Assembly: GCA_947044365.1 (NCBI GenBank)
Contig: OX345636.1
Coordinates: forward strand, 50,648,746 to 50,712,745
Direction of reading: 5' to 3'
Source of the DNA: Petrosia ficiformis
Lineage: Eukaryota > Porifera > Demospongiae > Haplosclerida > Petrosiidae
DNA: 64,000 bases
The position numbers and the translations under genes are program-made. The notes under the pieces were generated by a model. The model saw only the letters and a program-made list of their open reading frames with translations. It was not told where the DNA came from and did not search any database. Below are positions 1 to 12,521 of this stretch, in pieces (position 1 is the first letter of the stretch; each line of letters starts with the position of its first letter).

Positions 1-556
1 TTCATTTAAGCAAACTTCCACCTGATCCTATTGTCAAGGACAATGTCTGACTGCAGCCTATTTTGAATGTCCCAGAATACTCAAAGCACCAGGTACACTT
101 GTTTGGAAGAAATACTTTAGGCAGTATTGTTCAAGATATCTGTAAAGAGGACTTGATTTGGACTAGTAACTATTAATCCAATCAGTCTTTTTGAGTTTAC
201 TTTATGATACTTCGATATTCTCAACATAGCATTGAGATGCAATACTATTGCACAGGTCAAACCACAGGGAGGATATTGTACAGTTGAAACCATAAGGAGT
301 GTTTCGGTGGCACCGCAATAATCAAAGCAACCACCTAGTAACTGGATATAAATATTACTTATACTTTATAATTATACATTGTAATTATGTAATTATAGAT
401 ACACAACGTACGTGTAATTATTTATACCTATGTAATTGTCATCCGCTCCTTGTAAAATTTATTAACACTATTCCAGCATTACAACAGTAGAAGGAAAATA
501 CAAACATGGATTGAATGTGGACTGATCAAATCAAATTCTTTTTCATATATCCTCAG
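1..556. other. Upstream sequence, no gene called
   Basis: No exon can be supported here. The stretch should hold an intron or earlier exons of the UBA-domain gene that follows, because the first visible exon starts in mid-codon. The short open frame at 299-490 is low-complexity and has no recognisable domain. Confidence 0.3.
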
Positions 557-1382
557 ATAATGTACGATGTCTTGTTGCAGCAGGATTCGAAAAAAATGAA
601 GCAATTTCAGCTTTGGCAGGAAGTAATAACAATTTAGACGAAGCTCTGGATTTTCTGATGGTTTGTAATTTTGATGTCATATGAAAAATTAACATGCAAT
701 GTTTTCAGGCAATAATGCTCTGTACATATTGATGCTTAAATTGATTAAATTCTTGTAGACATCTGCCCAGAAAGAGCTTAAAAGATGTAGAAGTTGCAAA
801 TGACCTGATTCTTGATTGAATTGTTTCAGCTGACTGTCTGATCATTTTTTGAAACTATATATGTGATATAGTTATATATGGCTTATAGGAAACAAACATC
901 TACTATAAAGTTTTGACACTATTATAGTCACCAAATATAATGAAATTTTTGTGGTTTAATTACAATCTTCATGGTAATATAATTATACCCATATGTAATT
1001 AACTTCATTATATTTGGTGCCTGTAACAAGAAGATACTACCAAAGTTTTATGTGAAACAAAGGAAGCAATTGGTGATATTCTTACAGACTGAAGGAGTTG
1101 CAAGTGAAGTCATCTACATCTGCTTATAAATTGCAGATGACTAAATATTGCTGAACAATTGATTCTCACTGAAGCATGCTCTGATTTTGCTGTAGGTAGG
1201 CAGGTGAATGCATTTCTACTTCTGCTTAATTAACCATCACAATCTTGGAAATGTAGATGCAATGCCATATTCACAACCATGTGTCCTTTATAAATAGCAA
1301 CAGATGGTCAGACAGATTTTAATACGCCAGTTGAGTCAAATTTGCCACACCTACATTTCTACGCTCTGGCTCCGGTAGATAG

Positions 1383-1414
<32 letters not shown>

Positions 1415-1425
1415 ATATATATATA

Positions 1426-1463
<38 letters not shown>

Positions 1464-4400
1464 TACTTCTGTGGTTCTTGCAATTCATATTCCATTATTC
1501 TGTAAAAATAGCCATAGTTTGATTGGGGGCATAATCTAGAGTCTCTGAGAGGTTTTTTTGGGGGGTGGAGGGAATTCAACCATAATAGATATCTTCAACT
1601 AAAGTAAACACATGCATGGAGTCTGCCTTGCAGGATCAGCACACATTCTTTTCTCCTTCTATATTGTTGTTATTATTATTGTAAGTCTGTAATACTTTAT
1701 AGATGGATGTAATTTCTTGAAATCAACTATATCCCATCACTCTGTATTAACCTTTGCAAATGATCAAATGTTAGTTAGAGGCTTCTAAAATCTTTAGCTC
1801 ATATGGTCTACTGAATTAGCACCCAGTCAAAGGATGTTACTCTAGAGGGGAATGTGAAATTATGATGAAAGGAAGGGGGAATGCTTAGGCATGCATGTGC
1901 TTTTTTCCCTCTTTATTATTATTATTATTGTTTTACAGAAAAAGGAAGAAAATGCCAATCCACATCCAGGTAAACCTATTGCTTAGTTCAGGGCTATAAA
2001 TGTACTATTAATGTTGTAATTATGATGTAAACTTTTAATTATTAAATATGAAGGCTTCTTCCGCCTATGAATATATTATTCCAAAGAAAACAAGTACTTC
2101 ATTCAATACGGAATGTCACATATTATGACTGACCAAAATGGTAGACGTTTCTCTAAACTGATAATAAGAAAACACATACTGTGAACTGCATTATCTTCTC
2201 AAAGGTATGTTCTTATAGAACTAATTTTGAGCTGTCTGATGTGTTTCGAAGATGATTAAACAATTCAAGATTTCCTAAGTTTGGTTTTGCATGACAGATG
2301 GACAGAACTGATCTTATGCGAACACTGTGGTGGGTAATAACAAGCATGATTGCTATAGAAACCATAGCTGTAGGTGCCAGTCAGGTGGGTCAAGGTGGTC
2401 AAGCTTCGGTCAGGCAATATTTCGTATCTGAAATTATATTATTAATAAACATAAAATTCTATTTTAATGTACTATAAAATGACATTCCTAACAATTTGAG
2501 TCTTTTTGAAAGTACTGGATTCTGAAAAGAAGCACCTTATTCAATATATTTATCCCCTCTACATTTGAAAAATTGAAAATATCCCCACCCTTACTTAATG
2601 AAAATTAATTAGAATATGCAACTGTAAACTGTTTTAACATTTGCACTAAGAAGGCTGATCCGCATTTTAGAAAGCTCGACACATTTTAGACCAACCTTGA
2701 GTGTAAAAGAATTGTTTGCTATCAAAATTAATAATTTATTTTTTTAACCATGCCTAATTTATGGCAGGAGCCTAATTTGCCAGATCCCAGCATTAACTGT
2801 GTTTATGTTAAAATGAACATTTCAACTTCATTCATCTGTCTTCGCACCACGCATTTCATATAGAGAGAAATTCAAAATCTAATGCAAAACGCCCTCGGCC
2901 TCTTTCAGAAGATGACCAAGATGACACAAATGACACAGGTTTGTATAATAATATTACACATACCTGTGTATTTATGTAGATTATTAATGGAATGATCATG
3001 CACACTTGGAAATCACTCAAAACAGCATGCTATAGGCCAGTTCATCAAAACACAAGTCCTACTCTATAATATTTTGGGATCATGCATGTGAAAACATTCA
3101 TTTGGCAAATAATAATTTTGTCAAATTCTTACTGTTATGTGCTTTGTTACTCAGCCATTTTGCACAGGAAACTAACTAAATTTGGTATGTGGAACAATAG
3201 TTGCTCCTTCTTGATACCAAATTTAGTTAGGTGCCTGTACAAAAAGCTTTTAAATGTAGTGTTTGACGAATTATTAATTCCCAAATGACTGATTTTCACA
3301 TCCACAGTCACATTTTTATGTTAAAAATTTGTACATATGAGCTAATGAAGTGTATCATCATGTCTGATTATTTACCAACCAGCAGCGAATAATTTTACTA
3401 CATTACTATTATAGCTATACTGTATTCATAGATTAAACGATTATATACATCTGGATCATCTAGGTATAAATCTTACGAAATGTTTGCTAGTAGTTATGTA
3501 TAAGAGTGGCCTGTAGTTGATATAAACAGAAGTCAAAATTAAATCCATTAAACTATCACCTCCAAAATGTCTTTTAAACCCATGGTATGGCCATCTCGCA
3601 TCTTTGCATGTTTTTTTTTTGGTAATATATAACTATATATAAAAAATTAATTTGAAAGTTCATTTGTTGCATGAGACGTTGACTAGATCCTTTTAAATAC
3701 CTACATTCACCTAAAACAACTCTAATTATGTCATTTACCATAATTATAACTAACTGATATATAGAATATTGCTTTATTCAATTTTTTTTACAGGAGAAAG
3801 TGGAAGCTGGTCCACTTTATTTGTTAATGGATTATCTTTCTGGTATGTTTATTGTACAAATTGTAAAGGTGTGTACAGACAACTTCTGGAAGTATACACT
3901 GTCTTGATACTGCAGATGCATACCCATTTGTTGTTGATTGTTCAATAGTAGCTTTAACTGATGTTTTGGTACCACTGACATCTGTTATAGCTATCTACCG
4001 AAATAACATTAAATGTTTGAAGTACAAATTGTTTATTAAATTGCAGTTAACAATATGTTTAAAACATGTTGTGGAAAGTGCAAGATTAAATAACAAAAAC
4101 AACAACAATAAAACATTTAAGACATATCCACTGTTTGCTATTAAACTACATACACAGTAATTATACAACCAAACATTACCAGCATTTTCTTGTACATTTC
4201 CCACAATACAATCCTCATACACCCAGGTTTTACATTAACACTGGATTGGATTCGTTGCTATTGTGGAACTTGGCTGCATGAGGGCTGTATTAGTGGAGGG
4301 CTATCATTGTAATTTCCAATTTCTTCCTTGAATGTAACCATGCACATTAAGCAAATCCCATAGTTGATCTTACACATTCGACCTAACAGTAGAAGATTAG

Positions 4401-7400
4401 TCTACCTACACGAAACAACTAATTATTGTTATTAACCCTTAGAGGACTGAGCTTGTTTTTCAAAATCCTTCCCATTTGCAATGCTGATGACTCTATTGCA
4501 TATATTTTGGCCACCTTTCACTATCTCTACCCCAAACATGGCTCCTTTTTTGACATGGAGTACTACTTCTACTAACTTTCTTACCAGGACTTGAAAGTCT
4601 CCAAGCGCTTTATAGGATTAAATCAAATGCAGTGCTCTCCCTCTTTTGACTGGAACTGTGGCAAACAAAATGACCCCACTGCATGTTGGCACCATCTACA
4701 CCCACAATTTCAGGTTTTACAGCAAGGGAAATACCTCAGGTACCCACCAGAGTGCATGGGCGGGGTGATTGCAACCACAATTTGTGTGGGCGGTGAGGGG
4801 GCACAGCCCCCTTTGAAACCCCATTAACAGGGGGACACCCCCCATTCTCATTATTTAGGCCAAAGGGTGGTCGAAAAACCATCAACTTTTATAGCCATTT
4901 TCGTGGGCTTGTGCCTGACACCAATTACAAGCATTTGGAGAGCTTCGTAATGCTACGAACACACTCCGAACCAAGTAGGGGTGTAACGTCACATATATGT
5001 GACATCAGTCATCTAAGGGTTAATAAATTAGCTGAAAATTATCTGAGCACATAAACTAAAAATAACAGCAAATCTGTGTAGACATATTGTTTGACATACA
5101 ACTACATGTATATATAGGAAAATAATACAATACTGACTAACTATATACATGTATATCAACAATGACTCTAATTATGACAATATGTACATGTTGCCAAATG
5201 TATTATTAGTATACAATATATAACATAGTCTAATTGTCTTATACAGCTGAAATCATGAGGTTCGTAATGTTCAGGAGGCTTAGTTTGTCATTTGGGATAA
5301 TGATTGCGAATTGGTGGTGGGCGAGTGATGGTGGATGAGGAGGTAGTGTGATTGTCCCAGTGGTTCAAATCAAGAATACAGGATTCAGGATTAGAGATTG
5401 CTTCAGAAGTGGAAGGGGATTTGGTTGTGTCATCTGGTTCAGATGTCACATAACATCATCAAATGAATTATAAGCTGTGGAGTTGACTTCAATATCCAAT
5501 CTTTTATGAGCATGATCAATGTGACACCTGCAAGTTCTATCTATATAACAGTCTCCATTTCAAATGATACATGATGAGTAGATTGAAGGATATATCCTCG
5601 CAACTATACAGCAAAATTATGAATGTATACAGGATTTCCAATACTTATCTGTCATAGTTTGGTATGTCTATCATAGTACATCTGGAACATAGTTGATGAT
5701 TCTCTAGCAACTTTGCAAGGAACGAAGTGTGTGTTTGTCTGTGAAGTGATGTAGTTGTGGAAGAGAAGGGTAATTATGACATTGTCTATAATTGGACTTT
5801 TCCGAAGTTTTGAAACAGAATTTATTAAAATTTGTACAACTCTTTCTGCTAGACCGTTGGTGATGGATGGTACGGCACTGATGTGAGATGTTGTACATGG
5901 TTCTGGTGCAGTCTAGACCACGGCTGAGTAGGTCATTTCCACGGATGAAGAAGGATGGCTGGAGGAGAAGAGCAATTGGATTGGCACATAGAAAATGTTT
6001 CACCTTATTGTTCAATATCTGAATTCAGAGCAAGCCACCAAACAAACATACGAGCCTATGTATGATATACCTAGATAGCAAGAGTGGTGTTCATCAAGGA
6101 TGGGTACAACAAGGGATAGGAAAAACTACCCTGTAACATAACACCATCTTTGGTAGACAATTCTAGTTTCCTTGTCAAGTAAAGTTTAAATGCAGGATTC
6201 TAGGGCAGTTTATCTACCCATTCAAATGAGATGAATTAAAGCAATGGTTTATAACCAGTTTCAAGGGTGAATTTGTGTTCAAAAAAATACAAATTTGCTA
6301 AATCGTCTATTTTTATATATCTGACTACTTGCTTTCAGCAGAAGAAAACGTAAAAGAGAAAAATCTGAATCATTGTCTGTGTGTTTCAGGATCCATCTAA
6401 TTGGTTGGGAGTCCAAATCTGAGAGAGCTGTTTCAACTCTATGTTGTAATTATTAAGGCACTACTGTTTTGAGTATTGTTAGATTCTTCCCTAATGTCTG
6501 TCCCAAGATTTTGTAGGTCATGCAATAGTAGGAGCTGTTGAACCAGTTAAGAGGGGGGTGGTTGTATTTACCATTGATGAGCCGTTAAACACAATAGATC
6601 ATATTTATCTGGTCTGTATGGTTAAATCCAAGTCTCGACAGTGTTGATCAATGGTTAATAGTTAGTTCTAGGGATGTGCAATACAACTAAATAATAGTAT
6701 TGCGTATCGCTACCAAACATATCACGATACGATAAAGTATCACGATGTATAAAATAATATTGAAACACTTATAGAATGTAAATACACACATGTAAAAGTT
6801 CTATTTGGATGTATTTGTCAAGAAATGATAAAAAAATCTATGAAAGTTACGCGCACTAGCTTTTTTCTAATTAGTTTTAGGTATCAAATTAGACAAATTT
6901 TAAAAAAACATGTTTACTAAACTGTCCATTCCAGTGTATCGATACACCCAAAAGCTAATATTGTATCATGATATTTAACGAAAATATCGATATATCGATA
7001 TGTATCGCACATCACTAGTTAGTTCTTCTTTATGGACAGAAGGGTCTGAGTGAATCAGGGTTAGATCATCTGCAAAGGCTTTTACTTTATGCTGTTTATG
7101 TAAGGAAGCTACTTTCCAAACATTTTTGAGTGGAAATGTTTTTGCGTGTTTACTGGACAGGAATGAATTTCTTACAACTCTTTTTCACAAAAGACCAGAA
7201 CCCCGAATTAAGATTAATCTGTTCTATGATATCATCATTCAGGTATTCTGTAGTGGCTTAACCATCTGCATGGTATGCTAGGATTGTATGCCATGTGGGT
7301 CAATAGAGTTTGCATCTTTCAATTTAACATAAAGATGTGATTCTATCAGGGGTAACCCTTCCGACTTTGGGAATGGAAGCTGAAGGGAAAGCTATCACCT

Positions 7401-10400
7401 TTCAGAAAATTTGCTAGTTTAATTCTTTTGACAACTTAAACAATTTTTTTTAAATCTTTTGTCCATCTTCATTTTGTTGATTTTTTTAAAGCTCATAAAG
7501 GGAATGCAAGGCTGTGGATATAATTATTGGACACAAACTTTCGATAATAATTCAAAAGTCCAAGGAATGATTAATACTCTGTTGAATAGGTAGATGGAGG
7601 GGCATTGAGAATTGTAACATGGGCATCAATTTTATATCTTAAATATGAAATAGAAGGAACTATAAATTTACAAATCTCAGAAAAGATAATTCTATATAAT
7701 GTTTGGTGTACTTTATATAGAGTCATGTATTAATCCTCAAGTGACACTCCAGGTACTAGGATGTCATCAAGGTAGACAACTACTTTCAGGACTCCCTGAA
7801 TGAGACTTTCCATATACTAGAAACGTTTTTGGGCTGACAAAGCTCAAAATAGTAGAAGGTTGTGTCTAAACAATCCATGATGAGTGTTGATCATGACATA
7901 TTATTCAGACTCCTCATCAAGCAGGAGTTGTTGATATGCCTGACTCAGGTTGAGCACCTGAATTGATGTAAATTTTAGCTTTAAATTTTAGGGTACCTAT
8001 AGACCTTCGGTAAAATATCAGAGTAGTTGTGTATGTGAATCTGCAGAGAATTAGCTTCAAAATGAACCAATGACAAGCAACTATAAAGGCATCTTTTGAG
8101 TTTCCTCACAAACTTCCACTGTAAAGCAAATATAAACATTCACCTGAATAAGTTTTAAGTTTTACATTACTTCACTGTAATGGCTTTGATCAGAACAATT
8201 GTCAGGAAGTTTGTTTATGGATAACAGAAAAAGAAGTTGTCAATTTCCATAATTAGTTGTTGTTTGTCAACTGAAGCAATAGTATACAACAGTAGTCTTG
8301 ATGATGCTATTGGAAGAGTGAACTCACCACTACCTCCTTCATGTTCTTCTTGAAGAATTTTCACAGCATCAGTAGAAACATATGATTTGGACAACAGAGG
8401 AGATGAACAGGTATACAATGAATGATACAAAAACAGTGTAGCGAAACAGTGTAACGAACAAATTGATGACCAATTTGATGACATCTTGGTCTGAGACAAA
8501 CAGGCTGACTTAGTTATCGACAATAATGACAAACAACAAATGTAAACTTGCAGTTTCTGGTATGATCCAGCTTTCCACATCTTCTCATACCAAGTTGTTT
8601 GATGTGAAGAATCTTTGAGTTAATACACTTCACTCTGTGTTGTTCCCTGCAATTGTAAGGATATGGTAGGCCATAGCTGGAAGAAAGCATGTGCCTTAAA
8701 GAGGACAAAAGCAAATAAAGAGACAGTGCCAGGTTGTGCCTTTCATAAATCTATTAGAGTCTGCGGAGACTAAAGTTAACAGTGAATGCTGCAAGTGTCA
8801 CTGTGACTTCAAAAAGATAATTACATCATTATCTGGTGGCAAAACGTTTATGAAATTGGATTACAGCATAAATACCAGCAGTTAGCTCTGGATGAGTCAT
8901 CTGAACTATTAACTCACATCACAGGTAGTTTCAAGATTCCCTCAGTATCTGCCATATTTCAACAAATGATGGAGTCATTGTTGCAAGGATTGCCTGTTGT
9001 CTGTTTGTATTTAAATGGCATGCTGGTGTCTGGTTCTACTGAAGAAGAGCACATATAGCATATGGCACCTATGAAACAATCTGTTAAGGAAAGAAAAATA
9101 TGTGTTCATGGTATCCTATTCAGAGTACCTTGTTCACAGAACCAATAAAGAAAGGGCTTCGCCCATTTGCAGCCGAAGTCACAGCTATTAAACAAGCACC
9201 ATCTTTTATTAACCCGAGCGCGTAGGCGGAGGGTTATACATGTAGTAGTCTTCTGGTGTGTGTGTCTGTGTGTCTGTGTGTTACCACTTGATCTCCACAA
9301 CTGCAAGGTCTTACTGTATTCTGAGCATATCTGCAGAATACTGGTATAGTGAAAGGTAAGAAATAAAAGCGATTTGTTCTGAACTCGTCTTGTTGCAGAG
9401 AAACAGCCGTGTAAATACTCGTTGATCTGTCGCCATCTTGAAATTTTATCGTTTGTGCTGATGTCAGCAGGAAACACTAAAACACTAACTTTTGTCTCTT
9501 TGAAGTTTTGTTTCTTGGGCTTTGTCTATCGTCCTAACGAGTGTTTATACAGCTATTTGTGAAGTCTTGTACAGAAATTTGCTAGTTCTCAAGAGCCATG
9601 CTATCCCCATAATTTGCATATTCATGATGTACTACTGACTTCTTCGAATGGGGGTGTTCCTGTTGCAATAGGTTACTTAGACATAGTTGTTCTAAAGCCA
9701 TGCTGTTTTTGCAAGCTAGCGAGGGTTCTGCACTTTAGTGCATTCATTATAGTCAGTAGCGAATCCAGATGTTTTGGAGACTGTTTGAAAGCCATACTTT
9801 CACATAAGTATATATACCACGTGTGCAATATTTCTTTATTCTCTGATTTTTTTTAAAATAATGGAGTCAGCTGATGACAACCTTTACTCAATAGTTCACT
9901 TGAAAGCTTTTGTGTAGCAGAATGGCGGTACATAACTAATGCGTTTAGCTTCTGTGGGATTTAGACAGGGCACATGGTGTCATTGGCAAGGTTTGCTAGG
10001 CCCTTGCACCACTGATTATAGTATGTTTTATACTTCTTTGGTTTATGCTTTACTGAATAAAATGGAGAAGTTATTACCCTCGCCGCGTAGCGTAGGCGGA
10101 AGGGTACGGTAATCGTTTTGTCTGTGTGTCTGTGTGTCTGTGTGTGTGTTAGCAATTTTTCTGGAAAAATAAAAACATTGACATTTCAAAAGAGGTACTG
10201 GTAGACTTCAAATTATACAAGGAAAAAAAATAACGTAGGAATTCTTCTTAAACCTTTCGGTTATAAAGTTATCACAATGTTTATAACTCACGATTACTGT
10301 TTCCAGACTTGAGAAGACTCGTGGAGGCATCTGGACACATCAAAACATAACTACTCCTGTATCATGACTATCGCTAGCAAAGCACTACATAAAAGCAAAC

Positions 10401-12473
10401 AAAATTTGGGTAGTGGTTGCTACAACATCGAGTACTGGCTCCAAGCATTCTCCATTACTTTCAAACTCCGCCTATTTCAATTTCAAGTCATGTGCTGTGC
10501 ACGTTACTCGAACGTCAGCAGTTTTGAGGACCTGTCTATGCTGTCTTTGTGGAATATTTCACAAGACGAATTGAGGATCTTTCTTTCTTCTTTCAGATAA
10601 TACAGAGACTAAAATGTAAGACTTATAGTATAGACAAGGAAGAGACTAGTATAATCATACTAAGTAATAAGTAGTGACATGTTAGTTTATATAATTTATA
10701 TATATATATATATTATATATATATATCTATATCTATTATAATATTATTATAAAAACTAACATGCCAGTACGGTTTTATAACTTAATATGTTTTATACACA
10801 AACTAAACAATCTGAAGTAAACATTCTCATTATTATATGACCATACAAACGAGCAATGATAATTATAATCTTTTGGCATATTATATTTCGAAATTATAGT
10901 TTGTATTACCTTGCTACGTAGGCGAGGGTCCCGTCCCGACGGCGCTCGTACTTAATAATTATTCATTACAGTGGTTCTTTAAATATTTGAAAACAACAAG
11001 GATCTAATGGTTATGTAACTATAAGAGCTGTTCTTTAGCCAAATGACAACTTCAGGTCTGTTATGAGTCCTACGGCCATGAAGCAAAAGTAACAGTGGTT
11101 TTGCGCTAACAACACAAAGAAAGAAGTGATCTGCACAGCAGAGTTTAAAAGGTTTAACGTTTATCCAGCCATTATCACTTAGTATGTAAAAGGTACCAGG
11201 AATTTTTCAGCAGTCCAAAGGAAATTATTCCCAATTGCTTTAACAAAAGCAGCAACTGTTATTTGCTTGCATGCTGTTTAAGTCTATTATAAAGGTATAG
11301 AGACATTTATGAGTACTGATTACAGCATATTTCATTGACTCTTCATTCAATGGCAGTTGCTGGTATGCCTGAGATAGATCCAACTTAGAGAACTTTTTGC
11401 CTCCTGCAAGGGTTGCAAAAAGGTCCTTAGGCTTGAGGAGTGGATGCTGATCCACCTTGAGAACTGGATTTACTGCAACTTTGTAGTCCCCACAAATTCT
11501 AAATACAGCCCAGTCGTTGAGTAACCTTTTGAAGAACACCACTTGATTCTAGTCTATCACGTTCTTGCTCAACAGCCGACTTGTAGTTCTGGTTGAGCCT
11601 GGCAAAATTTAGTTTGTGAGTTGAAGCTGCAAGTGAACTTGAAAAGAGTTAGCTGTATCTAATTCATCCATGAACAACTTATCATGAGTTCAGGGTACCA
11701 TGTGTCACTTTCGCAATAGTTGTTATCAGCTTCCAATATAGGTGGATGTGTTTTAACTAGTCTCTACCGAGAAGGCTTGGACCATTCTCCTCTACGGCAA
11801 ATACGTTCAGCACCTTTGTTTGATCCTTACACTTATGACTCCAGTTATGCCATAACAGATTAGTTTAACCTGAAAGTCGAAAATGTGTCATCATGTGGTT
11901 TGTAAACCATAACTTTGTAGAAATAATAAGTAATAGTTGAACACACACTCATGAATAATTAATTAGGCAAAAATTGTGTGACAATACTGAACTCTACTAG
12001 AGCAGAGGCAGCTGAATGTATTTAACAATGGGGAGTACATTGGGGGTGCAGTCATTTAAACCATGGTAAGTCATATCATCATGATTCAATATTAATAGAA
12101 ACAAGATATAATGAGAAAGAAGAATCCCTGTAATTGCTTTATGATGACTTTGTATCAATCACAGCTAATAGCACTAGTGTCTCTACCTTTCTGTGTACTC
12201 GAAAATTGGGACCTGAAGAAGTAACTGCTAACTAAGTTACTGAAGTGCTTTCTCAAGGTTCTAAATGATAATTTGCTCATGTCTGAAACTCAAAAATTTA
12301 CAACTGTATTATACTTACTTGTTAAACGATTCCTGCATACAACAGTTATTGACAGTTTACATTCATCCTACTGGTCTGTATTCACTCGGCAGCTCAAGTG
12401 CACGTTTGTTTCCCCCGGAATTATGAAACTTCCTTATCTACATATACAACGCATACTCATGCAAGTGGCACAC

Positions 12474-12521
<48 letters not shown>

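Noticed and set aside
8215..8580. Minus-strand 121-codon frame as an independent gene
   Set aside because: It lies within the gypsy remnant and is an out-of-frame reading of degraded gag-protease sequence.
9106..9477. 123-codon minus-strand frame
   Set aside because: It spans the GTCTGTGTGT repeat and element-end sequence, and the residues are dominated by HTHQ-type repeats, so it is not a credible protein.
12479..12518. Tandem TA repeat as a CRISPR-like or satellite array
   Set aside because: Simple dinucleotide microsatellite without spacers, part of an interspersed repeat family.
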